Positions 54,851 to 64,000 of a stretch of DNA of 64,000 nt are shown piece after piece. Location of the stretch: the NCBI RefSeq assembly GCF_036711975.1, contig NC_091967.1, positions 24,614,001-24,678,000 on the forward strand, in the 5' to 3' direction. The DNA is from Onthophagus taurus. Its lineage: Eukaryota; Arthropoda; Insecta; Coleoptera; Scarabaeidae. A program made the position numbers and the translations under genes. How positions within the stretch are numbered: the stretch's first letter is position 1; every line of letters begins with the position of its first letter. The notes beneath the pieces were generated by a model. The model searched no databases, was not told the origin of the DNA, and was given only the letters and a program-made list of their open reading frames with translations.

Positions 54851-55893
54851 CGATGGAGGTCCTTTTTAAACGAGAATTTCCAATAATCGGTTATTGATTA
54901 TTGCTGGCCAAGTAGAGGGGTCGTGTAGATTTATAGTTGATGAGGTCGAAGATACATTATCAATTTCTATTTCAGTATTTTTTTTTTCATACGCGGAACT
55001 TGCAGGGCTAGTGGTAATACTGGTAATGTCATCAGTTGGGATAGTAATGTTACTAATATTATCAGATGTTGCTTCGTCGATAGAAAAATTCCTCGCTGAA
55101 GTCGAAATTGGATTATTATCTTCATCTAACTTAACAAACTTAAGCATAGAATTTCGTAATTTTTTTTCTTGCTTATCTTTTTCCGCTTTACGCTTTCTAT
55201 AAAAAGCACCAGATTCATGCTTTGGCTCGGTAGAACCGGGCCTGTACTTAGGCATAACACTCGACAGAACCCTAAAATTCTTTGCCCACTCTATCAAAGT
55301 GAAGATGAAAGTGAAACTCGCGCCAAGCCCTTCATATCCCTGTCATCCAGAGGTCACGGAATTTCCACAAAATGTACCTTGCACATTTACAAATCCATAT
55401 GCAGATCAATTATAGAATATGGATCTATACTTCTAAACGAGGCGCCTAGAACATCAAGACACCATTTAGAAGTCGCAGAAAGATCGGCATTGAGGTCCAT
55501 AACCCGAATAAGGAATCCCCAAAATCCTCTTTTCAACCCTAGCAATGATCTCCTTTATAACCTCACTAATATCCCTCCCATTAACTTCCGTCTACAATCT
55601 TTATCTCGTAAAACTACCCCAAATTTCCCTACCAATCTTCTCCGCCATATGCTCATTATCTCTAGAGTAAACCACCCATCTGATCGCCCACCACTTCTTC
55701 AAAAACTGTTGATGAACAGAGAAGACTGAAGCTGCCGCTAACTAGAACTTGCATGGGCAGAAAGACTCCGGTCGATAACCCTATTTTTGGCTGAGTTTTA
55801 ATTTATAACTTCTTTTTTGTATTTATGTATTCCTTTTTTATTTAATTATTTGTATTTTTTGCATCCAAAAATAAAATTTTTTTCTCTCGAAAA

Positions 55894-56200
55894 AAAAAAA
55901 TTGATCATTTCTCAAAAACTAAAAACGATTTTTCAAAATGGCTTTTTGCATTAAAAAGGGGATACTTTAATTAATAATCGAAAGTGATAACAGCGACAGT
56001 TCTGTTAGTAATGAATGAGATGATGAATTACAAGCGAAGAAAAAAAAACTAGACGAAACTGTAACAAGAGATTTTATACATCGTATTGGGATTGTTACAA
56101 TGAGGCTGCTAATGACAAACCCGATATAAATGAAGTTGTATTCAATGAAAAAAGTTCTATTGGGGTTGAACTTGATTATAATCTGCAGTGTCCAAAACCT
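55894..56200 (+). repeat. Second copy of the satellite/hAT-relic junction
   Basis: Begins with a satellite end (tttctcaaaaactaaaaacg, tttttgcattaaaaagggga), then taattaataatcgaaagtga and about 220 bp that match 16260-16500 closely, including aaactgtaacaagagatttt. The same junction between satellite and flank occurs at both loci. It encodes RRNCNKRFYTSYWDCYNE in a broken frame. Confidence 0.8.
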
Positions 56201-56278
56201 AAAAGAGATACTAATTCCTGTGAATATATATAAAATATATATAAAAAACTTCTTACTTGCTTATATTTTAAATATTTA

Positions 56279-56318
56279 TTGGAACCGGTTTCGACACATA
56301 AAGGTCATCATCAGCCAA
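56279..56318 (-). ncRNA. Hammerhead ribozyme at the Penelope end
   Basis: Minus strand: TTGG, CTGATGA, extra T, stem II GAC ... GTC with a CTTTATGT loop, GAAA, ACC/GGT palindromic stem III, T, CCAA. The invariant core is complete. Stem I pairs TTGG/CCAA and stem II GAC/GTC, both different in sequence from the 11813 copy but still paired. Confidence 0.7.
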
Positions 56319-57768
56319 AATCTTTGCAAGCGAAAAATAAAAAAAAGAAAATCACATTAAAATCTAATTTCGTTATAAAAATTATTAACTTACGTCATAA
56401 GTTGAATTTTATAAAAATAACACATTGAATATTAAAATATTAAAATTTAAATAAATAAACTATGGTAAAATGTTAAAATTAAATAAATATGTTACAAATT
56501 AAAATGAAACGTACGACAAGACGAACATAGCAAACAATAATGGAAAATTTTACATGAAAGTAAGTACACTTTCAGTAAAATCGGAAAATTATTATTTTAT
56601 TTGTTTAGTTTTTCTTTTCTTGCTTTTTGATAGGAAGGAGTATAATGGGGTGTAAAAAGTATCAACTTGATCGTTGAAAAGATTTATCCTTTTATTTTTC
56701 CTATGTTTAATAATTTCAAATGTTTCCAAAAGATCCAGTTTAAACCCTTTCTCGCATTTATGTAACAATTTCGTGTTATCGAAGTCGATAATATGACTAG
56801 TTAATTGACTGTGTTTGAATATGTTAGAATTCGTTTTTGTTTTATGTTCATGTAGTCTTATATCAAGTCTACGACCTGTTTGCCCAATATATAAACTATT
56901 ACATTCTTTATAATTAACTTTATAAACTCCAGAATCTTCAAGATTATTTTTATTATGTTTTAAATGATGATTTGATAACAAGTTTAGAATTGTTTTTCTA
57001 TTACTATAGGCCAATGTTATACCATATTTAGCAAGAATCTTCTGGGCTTGTTGAGAAGTATCATTAAAAGTAATAGGTTTGTAAATGTTATTCTTTAAGG
57101 GTTTAGTGTATAAAACATAATTATTGTAATCTTATTTAAAAGGTTGTTAATTATATTGTTTGAAAAACCATTTTGTTTAGCTAAGCAATAGATATAATTG
57201 AGTGCTATAACACGATTTTCTTTTGACAATGGGTAATCCAGAACTCTATTAATTAAATAACGGAAACTTGCTATTTTTTGGGAAAAAGGATGTGCAGAAT
57301 CTTCAGGAATAATTGTTGTTTGTTTTCTAAATATATCATATTTCAATTTTTCGTCTTCATTAGTCAACTTTAGGTCTAAAAAGTTTAGTTCCTTATTGAT
57401 TTCTTTTTCCACCGTGAACTTTAAATTTTTATGAATATTATTAAGGTACTCATGAAAAAGATCTAAGTCTGCATTGTTAACTTCCCATATTATAAAGATG
57501 TCATCTACATATCTTATCCATTTTATGATATTATTGTTGTAAGGATTATTATTAGATATTATATAATTATTTTCAATATAATCAAGGTAGATTTCTGCTA
57601 AAATTTCAGATAAGGGCATCCCCATTGGTAAACCTTCATTAATCTTATAAAAGTTATCGTTAAAAGTGCAGTAGTTTTGTGTGACTATATGTTTTAAAAT
57701 ATTATTAAGTTGTGAGGTTATATTATTATCTTTGAAATGACTATCGAACAAGTTACTTGCTAGTTTTA

Positions 57769-58037
57769 GGCCCACTTTTACCATCCTCCTGATAAACTAT
57801 CTAGAGGATAGTTGCCATGGTTACGGCGGTTTTAAGCGCTTTCATTGGCTAAGGCTCGTTACTACCATCTTCTGGTTAAGCTATCTAAGGGATTATTACT
57901 ATGGTTACGGCTATTTCACACGCTCTGATTGGCTAGTAGATGTGTTTATCTAAATTTAACTAAAAGATGGTAGTAATGGACCTAAGAGTTGGATTTATCT
58001 ATCGGATAAATGTATCAAGAAGTGATAAAAGTGGGCC
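57769..58037. mobile_element. MITE, 269 bp, TIR GGCCCACTTTTA
   Basis: GGCCCACTTTTAcca at the left and taAAAGTGGGCC at the right are inverted. The inside repeats ggataaactatct-type words and gattggct. It interrupts the Penelope reverse transcriptase. Confidence 0.65.
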
Positions 58038-58264
58038 TCATCAAAGGATAAAAATATTTTATTTGCTAAATTAAGATTTTTAGTGTTTTGAACGAATTCC
58101 AAGGAATTTGATATGGAAAATTTAGGTTTAAAGTTTATCATTTAAAAAATGTTGAGCATAAACTTGGCCAGTTTAGATGTTGGTGAATTATTGAAAGCGG
58201 TAATAGGACGGTAATAGGCATGTCTATTTTGTGCAATTTAGGTAAAGAATAAAGTTTTGGGTTC

Positions 58265-58865
58265 ATATTTATGAAATATGAACTGAAATAGTATATTAAA
58301 AAACAAGTTTCGTAAGACACGCTTGAAATGCACGAATTCAAGTTGAAAAACGAGTGGCGAAGCCACGAGTTTTTTAATGAATGAGTGCTTTAAGTCTTAT
58401 GAAACGTGTTTTTTATGCTATTTTTTGTAATTCGCGTTTTTATACTTTTTTTTAACAAAAATAAAGTAAATTTTAACAATGTAGGGAAATAGGTATGTAG
58501 CAGTTGGTAACACCGGAACACTTGAAAACAGAAACTTTGAATTGACAATTAGAAACTGTCAAAACACAAAATATATTCACCTGAAAAAAATATTTGATGT
58601 ACACCTCCCAAAATAAGAGAAATTGCTCAGAGTCAATGTCCTCATCATTGTGGACCTTGTATTCGATGCTAAGAACGTGTTTAAACGTCCATAGACAAAA
58701 ATTGTCACATTGACAACTAGAAAAATTAATGACCCAATGTCACCAACTTGAACTGCTTCCATAAAATGTTACTAAAATCTCATTACAGCATCGGATGCTG
58801 TAAGGAGTCTCATTACAGCACCCGTTTGAGTACTGTTATAGCTTCCATTACCGTAGTGAATTACA
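58265..58865. repeat. Unassigned repeat inserted in the Penelope element
   Basis: Contains an inverted pair, ttaaaaaacaagtttcgtaag (58294) and cttatgaaacgtgtttttta (58396), around cgaagccacgag. It also contains a doubled gctgtaa/ttacagca motif near 58785-58820. No protein match is recognised. Confidence 0.4.
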
Positions 58866-59832
58866 AAAAAGTTATTTATCCAAACAGGTTTTATATTTAG
58901 GTTAGGAAAAAATGTTATAAGTGTTTCTTTGTTTTTGTTTATAATTTCTTTCGTTTTTCTAACGATCGAATCTAACGGATTTTTATTTAATTTAACGTAG
59001 TTATTATCTTTCATGAATTGTTCTGTTTTGTGTATATATGTATTTTTATCAATGATTACAATACCCGCTCCTTTATCTACTTTTACGAAAACTGCTAATA
59101 GATTTAATTGTTTCGTAATGTTAGAATGACTGTCCAAGTTGTATTTTATCATGAGGATGCCAATTTTTATTTTTTTTTTGTTTTTTTAAAAAAGTTATTA
59201 GATCACTTCTAATCTCGTCATATTCAGGCGAATTTTTGATTATAATATCAAATTCTATGGATGTTAAGGGACGATTAATTTTTGGTTTTAATGCAAATTT
59301 ATGCCCTTTGTTTAGAAGTTTTTCTTCTTCTTTTGTAAATGAAATTGTGAAATTCGCAAACTGTGACGGACCATAGGTGTCAGATGGAGAATTTCTGTTC
59401 TTCTCTTATTTTGTTTCTTCTCAAGTTGTTAATCTTTTTTTCGTGGCTCATGCACCTTTTATTGATTGCAAAATTTTATTTATTGGCAAAACGACGGTGA
59501 CGTCACCAAAGTTTTTCCAAATTTTTTTAACTAAAACCGTTTGAAAAATAAAAAATTATAGAAGCCTTCAATTTTGCTAAACTATTGAATAAGCCAATAA
59601 AAAAAATGTCTAAAAGTAGAACATTGCAAAAGTAGAGCGTTTTTTAGTATAAAAATGTTACCAAAATTAAAATATCTCTTAATAATAACAACAACAAAAA
59701 ATTGAAGAAATCAAATTAAGTTCATATTTATATTATATTTAAATAGAAAAATTAACAGTCTTCATTTACGGTCTAAATAATAACACATTCACGCATAAAA
59801 CACACTCAAAAATTATTATCTCTTAACACATT

Positions 59833-62051
59833 TTACAACTCATCATGATCTTCTGAGTCGGCTTCAGCGTCGACTTCCTGTTCCGCTTCTTCGTCGGGAA
59901 TACCATCCTCTGGAACATCTTCCTCTTCCTCAACTTGTTCGTCCAGTGAAACCCCTAAAGTCTTTCTCATCATTACCTCAATACTTTGAGCGAAATCGTG
60001 CGTTTCTTTCAGCATGTACCCAGATCTTAAAGTTGCTGTTCTAAACAACATCAAAGCCATATCTTTAGCTGCAGGATCTGATGGATCATCATTAACCCTT
60101 TTCAATAATTCCCTCATCAATGGATGTCTTGGATTGATTTCTAACGTTTTCTTTTGATTCAAATAATAGGAACGTTGTGCGTCATCTGCTTTTTGATGGG
60201 CATTTGAAACAGCTAATCTTTCCATGTTTCCAGTCCATCCAAACATAGAGGCAACTAAAGCACACGGTGAATCACTAAGTCTTTCAGATACAGTTGCTCT
60301 TGCAATGTGTTCTTTTAAAGCATCATCACCCAACCATTTAGTTAAAGGTTCAAAAGTTGCTTGATATTGCTCTAATTGTTTTTTACCACCTTCCGCTTCT
60401 GTTAGAGAAAATCCTTCTTTGGCTACATTTTGGAACTTTTTACCTTCAAATTCAGGAATGGCAGAGAGGGTGTATTCATCAACAGCTTCGACCATGTATA
60501 AAACTTCGTAACCTTTACGTAAAAGTCTTTCGACGAAAGGAGATTTCATGACTTCTTCTTTTGATGATCCAGCCATGTAATAAATTCTTTCTTGTTTTGG
60601 TTTCATGCGTTTTACGTAATCCGCCAAGGAAGTCATTTCGTCACCGTTTGAGGAGAAGAACATTAATAATTTTGCCAATCTCGTTCTATTGCTGGGATCT
60701 TCAATTGTACCTAATTTAATGTTGGTGGAATACTCCTTCCAGAATTTTAAGTACTCTTCATCAGGAATCTTTTTCAACATATCCAAAACTTTCCTAACCA
60801 ATTTCTTTTTGATTACTTTAATCAATTTGTGTTGTTGGAGAGTTTCACGTGAAACGTTCAAAGGTAAATCATCCGAATCGACGATACCTCTAATAAAGTT
60901 TAAGTAATTAGGCATCATATCATTAAATTCGTCGGTGATAAAAACGCGACGAACAAATAATTTAATATTATCGGTTTTTGTACCGTATTTATTAAAGCTT
61001 TCGGATGGTTGGACTTTAGGAACGAATAAAAGTGCCTTAAATGTAACTTCACCTTCAGCAACAAAATGTACTTTAGTAAGTGGTTCCCCACTATCTTTAG
61101 TTAAAGCTTTATAAAATTCATCGTATTCTTTGTCTTCGACTTCCGCTGGTTTTCTAGTCCAAATTGGTTTGCTATCGTTTAATAATTCCCAATCCCAAAC
61201 TGTTTTATCGACCTTTTTCGTTTTTGGCTTATCTTCCTCGGCTTCTTCTTCTTCAACGGCAGCTTCATCTTCAACATCTTTCTTTTCTTCCTCTTTGTCT
61301 TCATCTTCAATAACTTCTTCGACTTGCTCCGTGCGACTCGCCCATAAATAAATCGGGAAATTAATGAATTGGGAGTATTTCTTAACTAAGTTTCTGATGG
61401 TGTCGATTTCTAAAAAGTCTTTTGCTTCCGGTTTTAATTGTAAACTAACGGTTGTTCCACGTTTTAATGTATCACCGCGTGGATCTTCAACGATGCTAAA
61501 TGAGGCTGAATCGGATTCCCAAATGTATTGAGTATCCGCGTTGTGTTTAGTGGTAACAATAACTTTATCGGCAACTAAAAATGCCGAATAAAAACCAACG
61601 CCGAATTGTCCAATCATATCATTCATATCTTGAGAGGTACTCGCATCTTGCATTTTACTCAAAAAGTCGGCTGTTCCAGATTTGGCGATTGTACCGAGGT
61701 TATTTACGAGATCTTGTTTTGACATGCCAATACCGGAATCGGTGATATGAAGCATGTTGTTTTCTTTATCCGCTTTTATTCGAATATTTAAGTCTGAGTT
61801 GGTGTCTAATTGACCAGAATCGGTTAAAGAAAGCAAACGGATTTTATCGATAGCATCGGAAGCGTTTGAGATTAATTCTCTTAAGAAGATTTCTTTGTTA
61901 CGGTAAAGAGAATTGATGATAAGTTTCATCATACGGTTAACTTCGGTTTGAAATTGGAATTTTTCCGCTTTATCGCGGAGCTCTTTCATTTGGGCTACAT
62001 TTAAACCGTCGAGTTTAATTGCTTCTTCTTCTCTTTGCACTGCTTCAGTAT
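59833..62051 (-). CDS. Gp93: Endoplasmin Gp93/GRP94 (ER Hsp90), last exon
   Basis: ER-lumen Hsp90 chaperone that folds integrins, Toll-type receptors and other secreted clients. One large exon begins after an acceptor (tttttttacag) at 62051 with [18 protein letters not shown] and ends in EDHDEL, an HDEL retrieval signal. About 738 residues are present; the full protein is usually 780-800. Seen: GHKL ATPase motifs [25 protein letters not shown] and [15 protein letters not shown]; acidic charged linker (residues about 250-285); the catalytic Arg in [11 protein letters not shown]; the C-terminal dimerisation domain. No stop or frameshift. The signal-peptide exon should lie upstream (beyond 62052) but I could not find it in the window. 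Confidence 0.96.
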
Positions 62052-62639
62052 CTGTAAAAAAAATTATTTTTAAAGATGTTTCTATTTTAAGATAAGTATT
62101 TTGATTAGAAGATAAAAGATAAAGGTACTTTTTTTTGAGATCAGATTAAAGTTTAACTAAATCCTTGGAAAATATAACGTTTTTATCTTCAAAAAACACA
62201 ATAATTCTCACGATGCCTATCATATTAATAGATTTTACTCGATTATGTACTACCATTACTTGTGAATATGGTTGAGTATCTAAGCAGTTCAACTTAGAAA
62301 TTTTGAAAGAAATTTTTTTAGCCTGTTGTGTCATTAATATCCCAAGGTTTATTTTTCGCTAGGTGTTGTTCTAACGCCAGTTGTTGAATATTAGTTTTCC
62401 AGACAAAGGTACGACCAACGGAAGGCCTACGTCGCATGGACCTCGACGAACTATCTGTTAAGATCACCAACAGCGTTTAAGAGGCGACGAAAGATTGAGT
62501 ACCAATACGAATGATCCTCATGGAACAGCGACGTCAAACAAATAAAGACGCGAAGTGACAATGCGATAGCTTTTTATATTTTATTTATAAATAAAATCAT
62601 ACTGAAAGATGTGAGAAGCCATAACACGAAAAGCGGGTT
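62052..62639. other. Gp93 first intron (part)
   Basis: AT-rich, no signal-peptide exon recognised. The 62-codon minus ORF at 62146-62334 lacks a hydrophobic N-terminus and is probably chance. Confidence 0.5.
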
Positions 62640-63370
62640 TAGCGGGTTTTCGAAAAAGCTATAGCTCGATACCCCTTCCGCCTGATCTTCATAGATTGTC
62701 AAAAGGCGTTCAACTCCGTCTAGGTATCGAAAATACTAGAAGCAATGGACAAGGTGAGAATCGATTCACGATACTCTAACCTAGTCCAACATATCTACAC
62801 CAATACAACACTACGGGTCAAACTGGGTGAAGACATGCTGATAGCGAGCGAACCAGAGGTGTTGAAGGATATGCTGGAGCAGATCCATAAAATATTACAA
62901 GTGGGTCTAAGGATAAACCTTCAAAAGACAAAGATCTCGAGTCAGCATACTCTCCATTTATTTTGCTCACGATATCAAAGTTGGGCAAAGAAAATCAGAC
63001 CACCGAAATAACAAGGATATAATTGACATGGACGAGCGTTTGGGAAATTAACTTGAAACGGAAATGTTCGAATCCTGCGGTAATAACATATGGCCTGGAA
63101 ACCATAGCGTTAACGAAAAAATGAAAATAGACTAAGGACAATCGATACAGGCATGGAAAGGGCAATGCTGGGGATCAGTCTCAGACACAAAGTGCGCTAT
63201 AAGATGGCAGACGTAGTGGAAAAATTTGCTGGTCTGTAGTGGCGATGGTCAGAACACGTCGCAAGACAAGACAAGACAACATCAGATGGCTGAACAAAAG
63301 ATGGCCAGACAATAAATCGGAGAGTGGGAAGACCGCAACGAAGATAGCTTGGTGACATGGATGTATTTTT
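62640..63370 (+). pseudogene. RTE-type LINE, C-terminal RT fragment
   Basis: Plus strand: FIDCQKAFNSV near 62690, then MDKVRIDSRYSNLVQHIYTN, LGEDMLIASEPEVLKDMLEQ, LRINLQKTKI, then in shifted frames TYGLETI, MERAMLGISLRHKVRYKMAD and WRWSEHVARQD. This is the end of an RTE-like LINE RT. It has many stops. Confidence 0.75.
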
Positions 63371-63920
63371 GGCGCTGTTAATAATATTGTTCCTATCTTC
63401 ATTCCACGCAATTTCTATGGTGTCTGTATAATTTATGCAATTTTAATCGATTTTTTCCTTTAGTCTTGTCCGGGAGAGAATTTTGGTGTTTTCATCTATT
63501 AAAAATTTTATGTTGAATTTGATAATACATATAGTTGGAAGGCTTTCGCTTTGTCAGTATGCAAGAAAGGCGGCATTTACTTAGCACCAATCCATATTGT
63601 GTTTTTGAATTTGCCAGTCAGTGTGATACTGGACGTGCCAGTTGCTGATTTCTGACCTCTTGTATTAAGAAATGTTATGTTGTAATTTATGGTCGAAATA
63701 TGTGTTGTTAATATGAAATTCGTAATGAGCGCATATCGATATTAGTTGATTCCCATTATCAGTCATCATCCCCCGCATTAAATCTTCCCTTAGTGCTAGG
63801 GATGGTTGTTTCCGATTCTTGAGTTAAGATCTCCTCAAATAAACATGTTTTCTTTACTAGGGAATTTACCATTAAGTTGTTAATGGTATTTTAGGTGATG
63901 TCCCAAAAACGCTCTCACTT
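63371..63920 (-). pseudogene. RTE-type LINE, endonuclease fragment in opposite orientation
   Basis: Minus strand from about 63840: GDLNSRIGNN, MTDNGNQLISICAHYEFHIN, NTYFDHK (apurinic-type endonuclease motifs), then RTRLKEKID and YTDTIEIAWNEDRNNIINSA, the linker before the RT. It is decayed and lies tail-to-tail with the RT fragment at 62640-63370. Confidence 0.65.
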
Positions 63921-64000
63921 TTTTTGATTTGCTTTCTATTTCCAGGATGCTTTCCTGATCTTTACTACCTATTCCACAATTTTTCAGTCCAGGTGTCAAT

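Larger units (their letters stand above)
49331..55222 (-). pseudogene. ZMYM1-like hAT transposase, split by Transib
   Basis: From the N-terminus on the minus strand: basic start MPKYRPGSTEPKHESGAFYR (about 55250-55190), Ser/Thr-rich linker, STWPAIINNRLLEILV (54870), a stop, then GPPS; across the Transib: IQQNIKFPTNTDSDGRSFSP, the TTF-type zinc finger (FCYCCKLFSIKS, WRHLATQLSRHESS), CLAFRGDSDVLYERNNGNF, FSVILDCTPNVTHVE. Then a frame break, GYDDGSNMKGKKGGLQCRLK and YIPCASHSLNLVVND (the region of the second catalytic Asp, in QGYDDG), and the C-terminal dimerisation helices (SVALRIYLTLPVTVATGERS, FSKLKLIKSYLRSSMCQERL). It is complete in domains but broken by the insertion, one TAA and frameshifts. 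Confidence 0.88.
49088..55244 (-). mobile_element. hAT element (ZMYM1/DUF4371-like), 8-bp TSD
   Basis: Termini CAGGCCCGGTTCTA (left) and TAGAACCGGGCCTG (right) are exact inverses. TACTTAGG is duplicated at 49080-49087 and 55245-55252. A minus-strand transposase gene fills it, interrupted by a Transib element at 51411-54850. Without the Transib the element would be about 2.7 kb. Confidence 0.93.
48258..55729 (+). pseudogene. Jockey reverse transcriptase (ORF2) remnant
   Basis: Plus strand: GKNTAPGYDNISRRVLRSL, NYRPISLLS, AVFLDVRKAFDSVWHKGL, IQQGPPQRSPISPSLYNIF, YADDTTLISYDRD; beyond the inserted hAT: SICRSIIEYGSILLNEAPRT and LQSLSRKTTPNFPTNLL. The Y-A-D-D catalytic box survives but in-frame stops and a deletion near 48490 disable it. 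No endonuclease domain is present (5' truncation). Confidence 0.85.
48240..55893 (+). mobile_element. Jockey-type LINE, interrupted by a hAT element
   Basis: Left part 48240-49087, right part 55245-55893, ending in a short poly(A) after ataaaatttttttctctcg. The hAT at 49088-55244 lies between duplicated TACTTAGG copies. Joining the two parts restores the RT thumb context (CKYLG followed by ITLDRTLKF). The element is 5'-truncated. Confidence 0.9.
56592..59420 (-). pseudogene. Penelope reverse transcriptase and GIY-YIG endonuclease
   Basis: From the N-terminus: FTKEEEKLLNKGHKFALKPK (about 59330), FVKVDKGAGIVIIDKNTYI (59070), a break, NPKLYSLPKLHKIDMPI (58250), a break at the MITE, GLKLASNLFDSHFKDNNI, then RT motifs NEGLPMGMPLSEILAEIYLD and WIRYVDDIFIIW (57500), LNFLDLKLTN, and a long linker. 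The GIY-YIG domain at 56592-57014 has VYKVNYKECNSLYIGQTGRR and LHEHKTKTNSNIFKHS. The R-Y-V-D-D box is intact. The RT and endonuclease ORFs are in different frames, so it is inactive as it stands. Confidence 0.88.
56222..59450 (-). mobile_element. Penelope-like element with GIY-YIG endonuclease, interrupted
   Basis: Minus strand. The 3' side at 56222-56330 has ataaaaaacttcttacttgc and the hammerhead fold, shared with the element at 11326. Coding pieces run from about 59420 down to 56592. A MITE (57769-58037) and an unassigned repeat (about 58265-58865) interrupt it. The 5' end is uncertain. Confidence 0.85.

Noticed and set aside
61130-61351. 73-codon Ser-rich plus ORF
   Set aside because: Antisense of the acidic charged linker of Gp93 (Glu/Asp codons read as Ser on the other strand).

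Overview
This is nuclear DNA of an insect, probably a beetle. The signs are an AT-rich background, short GT-AG introns, conserved single-copy animal genes, and a dense, nested load of animal transposons (hAT, piggyBac, Tc1/mariner, Transib, Penelope, Jockey, RTE-type and R1/I-type LINEs, Ty3/gypsy) plus satellite DNA. The beetle assignment is an inference from this repeat content; no rRNA, tRNA or mitochondrial marker is present.

Host genes. ST13/Hip (Hsc70-interacting co-chaperone, minus strand, 1435-2733) and DDX41/abstrakt (DEAD-box spliceosomal helicase, plus strand, 3168-34319) are divergent, with a 434-bp shared promoter. DDX41 has 12 exons encoding 617 residues. Intron 10 is 26.2 kb and consists almost wholly of nested mobile elements. 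Converging on the DDX41 3' end is an unrecognised three-exon gene for a small signal-peptide/one-TM protein (34636-35374, minus). A second unrecognised Cys-rich gene lies at 47079-47885 (plus) and appears to lack its first exon. At the right end is Gp93/GRP94, the ER Hsp90 (59833-62051, minus), ending in HDEL; its signal-peptide exon is not seen.

Region by region. 1-905: a TIR element with internal repeats. 1435-7728: ST13 and DDX41 exons 1-10, with a decayed transposase and a ribozyme-like Penelope end in intron 3. 7729-33940 (DDX41 intron 10): Tc1/mariner and Penelope relics; a hAT/363-bp satellite composite carrying an intact 2.56-kb element with a 563-aa ORF; a near-intact hAT; a piggyBac split by both a gypsy LTR element and a 3-kb foldback element; and a second hAT split by a Tc1-type element. 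34320-47885: the two orphan genes, separated by a 183-bp satellite into which an R1/I-type LINE inserted, itself carrying a 5.17-kb Tc1-like element that is almost entirely a perfect palindrome. 48240-55893: Jockey LINE, interrupted by a hAT, interrupted by a Transib; target-site duplications define each step. 56222-59450: Penelope-like element with GIY-YIG endonuclease. 62640-63920: RTE-type remnants.

Most notable: hammerhead-ribozyme folds with compensatory stem changes at Penelope ends (two of them on the sense strand of DDX41 introns), the giant mirrored Tc1-like element, the intact 563-aa element inserted in satellite DNA with a TTA duplication, and a copy of the DDX41 3' end inside DDX41's own intron.
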